Part shown: one piece after another, positions 1 through 11,518 of the stretch | Numbering within the stretch: the stretch's first letter is position 1 | Layout: each line of letters opens with the position of its first letter | Source: Nissolia schottii | Taxonomy: Eukaryota > Streptophyta > Magnoliopsida > Fabales > Fabaceae | Length of the DNA stretch: 64,000 nucleotides | Direction: 5' to 3' | NCBI GenBank assembly: GCA_003254905.1 | Contig: QANU01109454.1 | Span: forward strand, 205,876 to 269,875 | Made by a program: the position numbers and the translations under genes | Notes under the pieces: model-generated | Told to the model about the DNA's origin: nothing | The model's input: only the letters and a program-made list of their open reading frames with translations | The model's database searches: none

Positions 1-3000
1 CTATTTTCCCTTTCAAATTGTAGTTCAAATGCAGAAAATACAACTATTATTCCTATCAATTCCATAATCCATTTCATTACAAATCCACATCATTACATAT
101 TATATAAAGGAGGGTGACAAGGTCCGATCTCTCTGTTTGCTTTTGTGATTGAAGCCACTTTCCAAAGAATTCCTAATTTTTGGAAATGTTTTCTAGACGA
201 ACTTTTTTCTATTAATATTAGGTGTTTGCTTACAGCACATTTAATAATTAGATATATGGTAAATAAGTATCATAACGCAGCAAATTTTATTAGTCTTTGA
301 TACAAGAATGTGGGAAGTTTTACAAATTTACCCTAATGTGAGATTTTGAAATGAAATCGCCAATTAAGTGGCTAATACATGGTTTTAATACATGAACTGT
401 GATCACTATTTTGATCTTCTATTTGTAGCAAAGGCTATGCTGCTTCAGACGTAATGCGGGGACCAAAGATACTAACAAAGTTCTTTTTTTTTATTTTTTT
501 TTTGTATGACATGAATCACATTGCTCCCATTTAAAAAATGCGGCCAAGTTGGTTTGATTAAATTTAGAAACAATGTTGTTATAATAGTTCTATAATATTA
601 TTATTATGGAGCATAACTTTATATATAGGTTATTAATGGTGGCGTCTTTCGGGCCTTTTGGGCTTTGGCCCGGTTGTTTATTAAAAAAAAGACCAATGTT
701 CATGTCCAATTTTTACCGATTAATTAGTTTACAGAAAATGAGCATTAGTTTACTATTTGCTTTAACAGTGCTGAGGGTATTAAAATAAGAGTTTTTATTG
801 TGATATTAAAATAAGAGTTTAATTACTATGAATTGAGTAACACATGATTAATTGGCTAGAGTAGGAGGGAGCTCAAACTCCATAACCAATGAATATTACT
901 GCTTAAAACTATGCTAGGCAATTCTTGTTTTTTTTTTTTTTATGGTGGATTAATTCCATCCAAATCTGTTCATGAAAATTGAATTGGTTTAGGCTCAAAA
1001 TCACCCTTAATGAAACCAATAGCAGATTTTTTGTTTAAAAAATTAGAGACTTTAGAGTAATAATGCACAAACTTTATTCTCAAGAGTGTACAAACATTAC
1101 AAACTTGTAGATGGTATTCTCAATAATATTTAATTAAGTGTACAAACATTTCAAACTTTAAAACACAAACTTTATATTTATAAGTACGGGGTGTATGTAT
1201 GATATATGTTTTTAGTGTATATGTAACAAAACTTATTTATAGATCACATCATTATAGGTTAAATAAACTTGGACATAAATCTCGGTGTCTCTAACATTTT
1301 CCAAACAAATCATGCTCCCTCTTTCCTCTTCCCAATATTTACCATTTTTTAGGTTCATTCAAAAAGAACATTACTGTATATTACTATATAGTCGGACAAG
1401 TTTTAGCTCGAACTTACTCGACAATAAAAGCACCTAATAGTAATCAAGGATTTGACAGAAAAAATAAATAAATAAAGGAAAGAGAATGTGAAAAATAAGA
1501 TGTCATTCATAATATTACTCGCGTCTCACAATTTGTTTAACAATTTTTGTCGAGACAAATAATATTTCCCATTCAAAAATTAATGTACACGAACACAATT
1601 CACTTATAGGGATGCTTGGAACATTTAAATTAATCTCACCTAACAGATACTATATTTACAATCAACATTATAACGCTCTGAGTGACGTGCAAATGTTGTT
1701 ACGAAGCGAAGCCACGAATATTGTTATGCTACGTACGTAGACCAAACGCATGGGACATGTTTAACTTGTGTGTCAATCATGGACACACGTTTAATTATTA
1801 TTATTATTATTATTATGACCCCTTCCACTTCATGCCCCTCAATGCTAATATCGTGATTCAGTTACTGCAAAAGTGAAAAGGTGTGGGGGGTCACGCTAGC
1901 TAATTGCATAGAAAATGACTTTGCCTTGATAGAGAGGGGATGCCCTCTCTCGAAGGACGGTAACGTTGCACTGCCTTTAACGTTTCTCATGCCCTACAAC
2001 TACTTACGTACGGAATAAAATGCACGCATCTGGAGAGTGTTTAAAATAACACGAAAATGTTATGTTTACGTCTCTGCTATTCGTTAACATGACTCTATTG
2101 TATTAATCGGTTAATGTGACATGCATTAGTCATGTTAATAAATAGTGTAAATGTGGATGTAACATTGTTCATTTTAAACTTGAGAATCATCATCTAATCA
2201 AAACTACTAATTAAGAAGAACGTGCCTCCCAAGACATATATATGAAATAAAAAAAATGTTTAAAAATATATGACTTATCAACTTTTAAATTAATTTATTC
2301 ACTTTTACAAATGAAACTTAACATTTTTTTTTTTTAGAAATATCAAACATCATTCATAAAAATATATAAGTTAATTTGTTAAATCTTTCAAATTTTTAAA
2401 TACTATTTGTATGAAATCTTCAATTTATCCGTGGTTAACCGTTAATTATAAATCTTCTTTTTATGTTGAGGTCCAATCTCATGCGGTTGAAGTAGGTTAA
2501 CCGATAGCTTTAATAAAAGAAAAATGCATGGTTCAAGTAATTCATGGTGTTACACATGATTTTGAGTTAAACCTAGCAATATGAATTTGTAACGTGAAGG
2601 CAGAACAAAAAGGAAAATAATAGTTCAGCTACCCTCTTGTTGTTAAGACGTGCACCAGTTTAAAGAAGCTTTTTATAAAAGATTTAAAATTAGTACTTAT
2701 TTTTTCATTTCCACTTTCTCCCATAATGGAGCTGGTTGAGGACAATATAGTTAAATCTTGCAAATTTTGTTAATGCAAAAATGCCAATATATACAAGAAT
2801 GACTGCAGGGCACCATGCTCCTCTAACTTATACTTTTATATACCACATTGGTGGTGGCCCATGATTCCACTAAAAAAAAAAAAGTGTCAGATTCATCATT
2901 TTAGTTAAACAGAAATGGCTTAACAAAAAGCAATTTTGATGATTTTTTTTTAAGGTTTTAGATCATGTACGAATAAAAACAAGCTCCATTGATATATAAA

Positions 3001-3341
3001 GGATTTTTCAGCCACAAGTAACAAACTCTTCCATCTACAGAGTACACTTCAATTCACCAAAAAAAACATACTAAAATATACTAGTCCCCCTTTTCCTAAA
3101 ACATTTAGAACAAGAAACAAAAAGAGGCAATTAACCCTGGCTTAATGTCGGGATTCTATATTTTATTCCTAGTACATTATATTCCATACACTAACGAACT
3201 ACATAGTAGCTAATAATAATAATAATAATAAATAAATAAATAAAACAAGTGCATGCCAGAGTTTTGAAGCTTACATTATGATTCATGACATGGGATATTA
3301 GATTACTAAGGTGGTGTTTGTGACACACACACACTTGACTA
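1..3341. other. AT-rich intergenic DNA, no gene recognised
   Basis: I see no supportable coding region here. The open frames near 606-788 and 1682-1876 show no domain, and the second owes part of its length to a TTA microsatellite (about 1793-1816). A less AT-rich patch lies at about 1680-2040 and contains a perfect 8-bp hairpin at 1931-1950. An AAT/AAAT simple repeat lies at about 3213-3243. The last part before 3342 is probably the 3' UTR of the S40-type gene on the minus strand. Confidence 0.6.
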
Positions 3342-3818
3342 CTACTCAATGAAACCAGTTTTGGTCAAAATGGCATCCCTCACTTTGCTAAGATCTCTCC
3401 CTTTGAGTGTCCTTCCCATCCCTTCACACACTGAGAATGATGAGATCTGGCTCCTTGCTAGCTTTCTTGCAATAAACTCGTGTGGTGGAACCATGACTCC
3501 ATCATCATCATCATCATCACCATCATGGTAAATACCACAACCACCCTTTGGCTTTGAACTTGACCCTTTCTTGCAATTGTTCTTACCATAAATCTTTGAC
3601 CAATCAGGAATGTCAATAGGTGCTGAAGAAGAAGAAGAGCCTTGAGTGTTATTAGCCCTAGGAATCTTCCTTGGAGCAGAACCATATGAATCCTTAGATA
3701 CATTCTTTATGGATTTTGGACCAGAATATTCATCATCATCATCATCCTTCTTCTTGCTTGCTACAACAACAACACCACCCCACACATCTTCTTCACCAAA
3801 ATCTTTGTCCCCATCCAT
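3342..3818 (-). CDS. S40/DUF584 senescence-regulator family protein
   Basis: A single-exon gene of 158 residues. The C-terminal half carries the signature of the plant S40 (senescence regulator, DUF584) family: [11 protein letters not shown] at about 92-102, a [14 protein letters not shown] block at about 110-123, and the block [19 protein letters not shown] shortly before the C terminus. The N terminus has the acidic EEDVWGG motif typical of the family (about 9-15), followed by low-complexity Lys/Asp and Ser runs. The ATG at 3818 opens directly onto this motif, so the start looks sound. S40 proteins are small plant-specific nuclear proteins linked to leaf senescence and stress; the biochemical activity is not established. 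The long N-terminal extension seen in the paralogue at 37088-37705 is missing. GAT-rich codons encode the Asp tract, giving ATC-type simple repeats at about 3500-3530 and 3728-3750. Confidence 0.86.
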   Translation of the reverse strand: MDGDKDFGEEDVWGGVVVVASKKKDDDDDEYSGPKSIKNVSKDSYGSAPRKIPRANNTQGSSSSSAPIDIPDWSKIYGKNNCKKGSSSKPKGGCGIYHDGDDDDDDGVMVPPHEFIARKLARSQISSFSVCEGMGRTLKGRDLSKVRDAILTKTGFIE

Positions 3819-4086
3819 TGCTAATGTTCCCCTGCTTCCCCTGCTTCATGCAAAATGCAAATTAGATATAGCAGTAATGGAAGAAGAGAAAGAAAGATGT
3901 GTTGTGGTTGTCTTACCAATGAGATAAAATAGACTTGTGTTCCTTTTGTCCTAGTGAATCAAAAAGCAGAAAGGTGCAAGAGAATAATATCAGGAATCTA
4001 CCTTACTTTTGTTTCCATTACCCTCCAAAAGGGAACTATGACTTTTCAGCAAAAATTACTCAAATTGGAATTGTGATCAAAACCCC

Positions 4087-4098
4087 TTTATAATATAA
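4087..4098 (-). promoter_or_regulatory. Possible TATA box of the S40/DUF584 gene
   Basis: On the minus strand this reads TATATTATAAAG, a plausible plant TATA box about 270 bp upstream of the ATG at 3818. It would give a 5' leader of roughly 240 nt. It is a position-and-composition call in AT-rich DNA and therefore weak. Confidence 0.3.
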
Positions 4099-4239
4099 CC
4101 AACCAGGACAAAGGAAGAAGCCTTGAAAATCCGAGACCAGAACTCACAGAATGCACAAAAGGCCAACACAAGCAACACAACAAAAAGCTTTGTAACATCA
4201 CCGCTTTACTTAAAATAATATAAACACGGGTAATTCTTT

Positions 4240-4690
4240 TTAAAAAATGTAAATTTGATTCACTTTTATTTTATTTTTTAATTTAAAATATGAATTTTTA
4301 ATCTTTGTGCTTATAATTTGTATGTTAAATTGATTATTTAGTTTATTATCATTATTTATATTTCTCACATTTTCATTGATTTATCACGTTAAATGAGATT
4401 GTACAATAATTGAAATAATAAATAAGTTGTAGCAACACTTGAAACTATAAATAAGATCGTCTCTAAATAGTTATAGGGATAAATAAAGTTGTAATAACAT
4501 TTAAGATTTATAACTCTAAGTGTTATCATAGCTATATTATTGACTTTAGTGGTGTCACACAACCTCAATTATGAGATATTAATTTAACTTGCAACTTATA
4601 ATTTTAAAAATTAAAAAATTAAATTTTGATTTTATGAATCAAAATAACTCAAACTTTCACTTTTTAAGACCAAAATAAACATTTTTTTAA
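4240..4690 (+). repeat. Diverged dispersed repeat, copy A (related to 5960-6400)
   Basis: This AT-rich segment shares an extended collinear pattern with 5960-6400: a T-rich left part, the landmark 'aaatgagatt', a central block around 'gttatcat', and a right part with 'ttataattttaaaaattaaaaaatt'. Both copies lie in the same orientation. No terminal inverted repeats or target duplications were seen, so the element type is unknown. Confidence 0.4.
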
Positions 4691-5959
4691 TATAAATAAT
4701 ACAAGTTTAATTCATAGTCACCACCGTGTAAGACAAATAATTTTATATTTTTATTTAATTACGTGAGATTTGAGATAAAGTGGGCAAGATAACCAGCTTT
4801 ATAACTTTATTAACATAACAAAATATTTATATATATATATATAATTATTTGAAAGTACATTTTTTTACATTTGTTTAATTATAATTAGTTTGTGCAAACA
4901 TTTGAAAAATGATAAAAACGAAAATAAAAAGTTAAAATGAAAAAAAATATGAGGGATTGAGAAAGAAAAAAAATTACAATTAACAAATTTTAAGATATAA
5001 ATAAAACATTTTTTATATTTTATTATTAAACTTACGCACTGATTCGCCACATAAACAGAGCATATCTCTGAAATCGATGTCTATACTCTATTTAGCATTT
5101 TTTTTTTTATTCTATATAATATGAGATAAGCGTGTACAGTGTACTATTGTTTAGGCATAGAAAAGGAACTAATATTATAGTACTAAAGAAAGAAAGAGAA
5201 AATGATGGATCCTGGCGTGAATCTCAGTTCATACATATTAAATTTAAGAACTTTGTTACCTGGAGATAATCAATCCAGGGCAAAGGTGCTTAATTACAAG
5301 AGTACAGAGAAAGGGCACAGAAGGGAGGCAGAGGAAGGACAAGGACCATGGAGGAAGTGGCCACATCGACATTGAGCAGAGGGAAATGTATTCTTTAATA
5401 AACACCCAAATTAAAATTTGTTAAGTTGTTGTTTAAATAAATGTAACTTTTAATTATACTTTTGAGTTATTTCACAAAGATTTGCTGAGTATTATACACA
5501 ACCTTATCTAAAAGTAGATCTATATTATTAACAGAGAAAACAACTTTAAAGAAACGAAGTCAATTTAGTTTTATACAGGTTAATTTGTATTTCTAGTAAA
5601 TATTAAGGAGTTAATTTGTATATTTTTAAAAGCTTGAAGATAAAGTCCACAAAACCTATAATTTAAGGGTTAAAGTAATTTTTTCGCTAACTAAAAATTT
5701 ACCCTATTTAAACTCACATTATTTAAACTGTTATCACTGCATATCAATATACATATCTATCTGAATCTTGAAATAATGGAACTGTTATCGAGCAATCCCA
5801 GATAGAGATAGCAAGTCCCATCATAGCCTCTCTTTTTTTTTCTTCTTCTACTTTCTAATTAAGAAGAGGAAACACAGGTCGAGGCTGCTGCTACTTCTGC
5901 GTGATTTCTCTCTCAATCACTCAGTGCATTAATTGGGCCAATACTTATTTTGTTGATTA

Positions 5960-6400
5960 AAAATGTAAGGTTAAGCGATTTTGTTCTCTAAAATTTTTTA
6001 AATAATTTTTTAATTCTTAAAATTTTAATTTATAGGTCAAGTTAATTTTTTAATTTATTATTATTTATATATTTTTTAATTTATTTCATTAAATGGAATT
6101 ATAAAAAAAAATTAAGACTATAAATGAGATTATAATATCATTTAAAGATAAAAATATGATTATGATAACACTTAAAAATTAAGTCTATAATTTTTATATG
6201 TTATCACAATTCATTTACAATTTAAATTATTGTCACAATATTATTTAACATCATAAATTAATAAAAGTATGATAATATAATAATAATAATAATTAATTTA
6301 ATCTATAATTTATAATTTTAATTAAAAAATTAAATTTTAAATTTTAATGATTAAAATAGTTAAAACTTAGATAGACAAAAATGAGATTATCCTTTCAATA
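5960..6400 (+). repeat. Diverged dispersed repeat, copy B (related to 4240-4690)
   Basis: Second copy of the AT-rich repeat seen at 4240-4690, in the same orientation and about 1.7 kb away. Shared landmarks include 'aaatggaatt'/'aaatgagatt', a central 'gttatcac' block, and a right part 'ttataattttaattaaaaaatt'. It is too diverged to define ends by eye. Confidence 0.4.
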
Positions 6401-6634
6401 ATATATTTTATTGGGTTTTTCAATTATTTCAACTTTTCGATATATCTATCTTTAGAAAAGCCTAAGCTCAAAAAGGCTAACACTACGTATACCTTGAATT
6501 GGAGTGGTGGTAGTAATGGCACAATTGGAGTGAATAGCTCATTCGGTGGTGACAGAGGAAATCGATGTATATCTGGAGTAATGCTTTAACTTCTTAACTC
6601 GTTTTTCTTTTTCTTTTTTTATAATTAAATGAGG

Positions 6635-6642
<8 letters not shown>

Positions 6643-6680
<38 letters not shown>
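6643..6680. repeat. TA dinucleotide microsatellite
   Basis: An almost uninterrupted run of alternating TA of about 38 bp, starting after 'gtgtgtgtct'. It is probably length-polymorphic. Confidence 0.9.
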
Positions 6681-6685
<5 letters not shown>

Positions 6686-7846
6686 TCATGTCTTAAAATA
6701 TTAAAAAATATCTATTTTTATCTTATTTAATAGTTAATAAAAAGTTTATAATGATGAGTTAAGAGATTTAAATATCACTAATATATCTTGTACCCTTTTA
6801 TGAGCAAACCTTTATTAATGGTTTGTAGAACTTACAAATTCAAAGCTATTAGGTTGGGTCCTCTTCGGTTACTTATTACTAATTTAACTAATCATTCACT
6901 GAAATAATTAATTATCTTCTATGCCATATAGGATACCATACTTTATTATGGATCATCTAGAATCTCATTATGATAATTTTACTCTAGCAAACTTGCTATC
7001 GGGTCAAGTTGAAAACATATAAGCAATGAGTATACCTCAAATTCGTTCATATTAGCTTTAGTGGATTTCGTCTTCTAAGTACGAAAATAATTATATTAGT
7101 CTTTGCAATAATCAAAAGTTAATTATTAAAAAAATTAATTTGATTGATATCAAAAAATTGACTTAACGAATCTGTAACAACTTTATAAATTAATATAATT
7201 ATGTTTATAATTTAGAGACAAATTTAGCTAATATTAAGAGTGAATTTTCAAGTTTACCTTTTAAGCAATTGAATATCTTCCATTAATTAAATTTGCTCTC
7301 ATACTCTGCATACACATATCTATGTAGTGTACCAGCTATCACCTCATCAGCTACACATCTATCATTTCCAGTGATTTGTCGCTTCAATAGCTACCAAAGG
7401 TGAAGCAACTTTGTTGATAGTTGATACTAACTTGGTAAGTAGGGCAAACTAGGTAGAATCCCATAATGGAGACCATGAACCCCTCTATGACCCGTCTGAT
7501 TAGGGATATGTAATACAATTCAAGGATCCCATTACAAAATTTTGTAGGAGCCTCTTATGATCACAAACTTGCAAATTTTATTTTTGTTTATTTCACATTC
7601 ATCATGTGCTAGACTATGAGGAGTTTTGTTTAATTTTTGGAAGCTAATCGAAAGAGATTTAATAAAACCATTCTCATTTTTGAAAAGTTATATCTCAATG
7701 ATGTTGGTAATGGGCTAATGGCTTTATATTAGTGGTGAACATCATATGTTCGTTGGGCCAAATCAGAAACTCTTAAATTTGTGTGAAATGTTTAGTTAGT
7801 GAGCAATTCATGTGTACATGCAATGTGAAAAAGTTAAGATTCCAAT

Positions 7847-8048
7847 TGATGGAGAGTTTAGTTTTCTAAAATTCATTCCTTGAATTCACATAGAAAGAAT
7901 GGATTGCTTTATATACAATCAAGTAACTTACTTTGCAAGCTATGCTATAACTAACATATAACAAATTATCTAATTGTTATAACTAACTGCAACTACTATA
8001 ACTAAAGTTCCCAAAATTGTTATTTTGAGTATAATATACACTCCATTA
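7847..8048 (-). repeat. 3' LTR of the copia element
   Basis: About 202 bp, matching 14340-14542 nearly end to end, with roughly 18 differences by eye. In element orientation it starts TAATGG (or TGGAGTG if three bases belong to the polypurine tract) and ends ATCA. The polypurine tract lies immediately upstream at 8049-8056. Confidence 0.88.
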
Positions 8049-8411
8049 CCCCCTTCAAACTTGCCAACCGTGGCTCGTTGAAACGGATTTAGGAGGCCAA
8101 GTTTACGATGTATGTGAAGAAAAGGAGTCGTGGCAAGGGGCTTGGTAAGGATATCAGCCACCTGGCGCTTGGAGGAGATGGATAAGACTGCATTGGATCT
8201 TGTCTCTTACAAAGTGGCAGTCTAACTCGATGTGTTTTGTTCGCTCATGGAAGGCATGATTGTGAGCAATTTGGATTGCTGATGCATTGTCACAAAAGAT
8301 TGCAGCTGGTGTGGCACAGTGAAAATCGATATCTTTAAGGATATATTCTAGCCACTGAATCTCACATGTAGTGCCAGCTAAGGCACAATATTCGGCTTTG
8401 CAAGAAGACAA
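7970..8411 (-). pseudogene. Copia RNase H and pol C-terminal remnant
   Basis: Two overlapping open segments encode the end of the polyprotein. The first (8154-8411) carries KAEYCALAG and a FCDNASAIQIA block with the RNase H acidic residues, then HIELDCHFVRD. The second (7970-8161) starts ADILTKPL, the usual end of copia pol, and runs into the LTR. A frame change separates them. Upstream RNase H sequence continues at 8487-8620 (KVATHVLGFIK, FSNADWAGCP), separated by a further break near 8411-8487. Confidence 0.85.
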
Positions 8412-8625
8412 AGAGATCGTGGTTTGTTTCTTAGCTTTCTAGCTGCTGAGTGAGTCTTTGAGATAAATGCAGAATCCTGTTATAGATCACATTGTATCCG
8501 GACATCCCGCCCAGTCTGCATTACTAAAGGCTTTTAGCTTGATTTCAGAAGCTGCAAGGAAGAACAAATCAAGTCTAGGGGAGGCCTTGATAAATCCAAG
8601 AACATGGGTAGCAACCTTATGATAA

Positions 8626-10609
8626 TATGACGACCCCTTAAAAAAAGGGGGGGCGGGAGGCCACGTCTCGCGCAAGACACACCCAGCATATCGCGCCAAA
8701 TGCATCACAGAATGTGTCTCGCACGAGACATAACCAACTCGCGTTTTCTGAGGACCGGCTCGTCCGTTTGGTCACTCCCTCGCCTATATATAGAGCTCTT
8801 CCTCCATTCCAACTCGCTTAGAGTTCAGAATCCTTTTTCCCTGTTAGAAGAGTTCTGCTCAATTCTTTCCCTCTTGGTAGGTAGCCATTCCTTCTTTTAG
8901 GATGTCTTAGGTAGTAGGCTTCGACGCCGCCGCCGTGTTGGTGGTGGCCTATGGTGGTCCTCGAGACGCTGTGGCAATGCCGGAACGCCGTAGTGACACT
9001 AGAGTCGCTATTGCAAGGCCTACCAGTTTAAAGTTTTGTTGTATGGGTGTCTAATGGTGGTTTGGTTAGTTTTCCATGTGCCAATGTCAGGCCGCTAGGA
9101 GCCCCACTGCCAACATTCCTCTATTCCACGACATTCCAGGTGAGTGGCAATCCCGGTGCGTCGGTGGTCCTACTTCGGTGGTGCACCAATCAAGTCAGTT
9201 GTGTTATTGCATGTTAGGATTTATAAATGCTTTAGTTAGCTATAACATGTTAGTCAGATATATGCATGATCAATAATTGCCATGTATACCAAGTTATGTC
9301 ATGTTACAGTATGTTGTATTATATATTTATGCCATGTTATGTTAGGACAGAGACTTAAGCCCTAGGTTCCTTATCCTTAGAGACATTAGGCTAGGATTAT
9401 ACATAAGACTTAATAATAGAGACTTCGATTTAGGCATGGACCCTAACAAGGGGCAGGTTCTGGCTAAGGTAAGACTTTGTACTTAAGATGTTTGTTGTGA
9501 TGCACCTCTCTTACTTGGGAATCATGTCCTAAATATGGTACCGTAGTCCTTAAGTCAGACTAATAAACAAAGATTACTTAACTAGGACACTCTTATCATA
9601 ACCAGCAGTCTTAAGCCTTAACAACTTGGGTAATTAAGACACTCTCTTTAAAAGACTTCACAAATAGTAGGTACCAAAGCAGATAACCTAGAATAGTACG
9701 AGGTCCTACGATCTCGTAAACCAGACCCACTAGTTACAACATGCGTGCCCCGGCCAGTTTATGAGCCTAGGCTCCATAGTTACAGCATGTGTGCCGTATC
9801 AGACTCTCGAGCGCCATGTTCCTTAGATTAGGGTATGCGTACCCTCACAGGTATCCGAGTTATGTGCGTACCGGAACCACTTGAAATTACTCCTGGTGAA
9901 GTAAGGTCGAGTTGCGGCTCCCTTGAATCATGCTCCTCCGTCAGGGATGTGGACATACGTATAATTTTAATTATCAGATCAATTTATCCAGCAGTTATCC
10001 AGTTTAATCAGTTTACTTTAGTATACACAATTGTTTAGTATGTGTGTAGTTCATTAAATTATTCAGTGTATGCAGTTATATATTTGTTATTGTACTTATT
10101 TCTCCAGTTATATGTGTGTACATAAGTATATATATGTATGCATATGTCATGACATTGTCTATAATACTTGCTATGTGTGTGGTACCGAGGAACCCACCAC
10201 TGAGTTGACAACTCACCCCTCTGTCAAACCATTTCAGATTCAGCTGAGGATAGTGAGGACGTCTCCCTCGTCCAATAGCAGCAAGGATCCAGCGTTAGTG
10301 GTAAGCTCTGCTTCGCAATGGGGTCTACCAAGAGTATTTTAGTAGTTATGTTGCAAATATCTAGGACAAGGTCCATAGCAGTTTATCATGAACTTTATTT
10401 CAGATATTATTACTTTGTAATTCATTTATATTTCAATTCAAATACTATGTAAACAATTTTTAGTTATTTATCAGTTTTCAGTTATTAATTAAAAGAAGCA
10501 GCCAATATTTATTTAGCATTTGCATTTATTACATGTTTAGTATGTCACGTCAGCGCTTTCGTAGGGCAGTAGCCCTATGTGTGGTCACGTCTTAAGTTGG
10601 GGTGTGACA
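8626..10609 (+). mobile_element. Nested insertion, probable solo LTR of a Ty3/gypsy-type element
   Basis: About 1984 bp interrupt the copia pol between reverse transcriptase and RNase H. The insert begins TATGACGACCCC, close to the TGTGACGACCCC start seen in plant gypsy LTRs, and ends GGGGTGTGACA. The flanking 5-mers are GATAA (8621-8625) and GATGA (10610-10614), a 4/5 match. Removing the insert and one copy of the flank joins the host frame as RVHHKVATHV, confirming the borders. There is no gag or pol inside, so it is a solo LTR rather than a full element. A plus-strand TATA-like CCTATATATAGAG at about 8782-8794 suggests plus-strand orientation. The short open frames within it are not genes. 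The gypsy assignment is inference from the ends and the length. Confidence 0.78.
8782..8794 (+). promoter_or_regulatory. TATA-like box inside the solo LTR
   Basis: CCTATATATAGAG followed by a pyrimidine-rich stretch fits a plant core promoter and would be the U3 promoter of the LTR. It points on the plus strand. Confidence 0.45.
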
Positions 10610-10614
10610 GATGA

Positions 10615-11382
10615 ACACGTGTAGGAGCATACATGAATTGTGCTAATTGATTCATAGTGAATGCAATGTCTGGCCTGGTGGTAGTAAGGTAAATGAGGCA
10701 ACCAACAAGTCTCCTCTAAGTTGTAGGATCAGTCTACGGTTCTTCTTCATCTTTGGAGAGTTTATGGGAGCTATTCATAGGGGTTGAAGTTGGTTTGCAG
10801 GCAAGCATACCAACACCCGAGAGGATCTCAAGGGCATAGTTTCTCTAAGACATAGAGATGCCTGTGTTGTTTCTTGCTATCTACAAGCCAAGGAAAAATT
10901 TGAGTTCCCCCAAATCTTTAATTTTGAACCTGTCATCAAGTAACTGCTTGATTTGGAGATTTCAGCAATAGAATTGCCCGTGAGGATCACATCATCCACA
11001 TATATCAGCAAGACAATGAAGGTATCAGAGATGGAATGAATAAAGATTGAATGATTTGCTTGAGACTATTTATATCCACAATCAATAAGAGTACTGGACA
11101 ACTTTGAAAACCACCGCCTACTGGCCTTTTGAGGCCATAAAGTGATTTCTACAGCAGACAAACTTGGTTTGACTTGGTAGAATGAAATCCTTGTGGTAGT
11201 TTCATGTATACTTCCTCGTTAAGCTCTCCATGAAGGAAGGCATTATTGACATCAAGTTGATGCAAAAACCAATTGTTGATAGGAGCCAAGGATAAGAGAA
11301 GCCTAACAGTGAACATTTTTGCAACAGGACTAAAAGTGTCCAAGTAATCTATCTCATGAGTTTGAGTGTAACCTTTTGCCAC
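10615..11382 (-). pseudogene. Copia reverse transcriptase remnant
   Basis: The intact part (11149-11382) reads [33 protein letters not shown] and [11 protein letters not shown], typical of copia reverse transcriptase. It is followed by a stop and a frameshift around SLYGLK (about 11110-11150). The catalytic YVDD is still present at 10991-11002 and leads into VILTGNS. Just before the nested insert the frame reads QFMYAPTRVH. The polymerase is therefore recognisable but cannot be translated as one protein. Confidence 0.88.
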
Positions 11383-11518
11383 AATTTGAGCTTTATATCT
11401 CTCAAGACTACCATCAGACCTGAGCTTGACCTTGTATACCTATTTGCAACCAATACGAATCTTATTTTCTGGAAGATCAACAAGTTTCCAGGTAGCATTG
11501 TCTTGTAATGCCTTTATT

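Larger units (their letters stand above)
4700..7841. other. AT-rich intergenic DNA with simple repeats
   Basis: No gene is recognised. Apart from the diverged repeat copy at 5960-6400 and the TA microsatellite at about 6643-6680, the stretch is AT-rich and unremarkable. It ends at the copia element. Confidence 0.6.

Noticed and set aside
1682..1876. 64-codon plus-strand open frame with a Tyr run
   Set aside because: The Tyr run comes from a TTA microsatellite and there is no homology signal.
9076..10342. Several plus-strand open frames of 60-90 codons between 8.7 and 10.3 kb
   Set aside because: They lie inside the probable solo LTR and show no domain; they are chance frames in less AT-rich element DNA.
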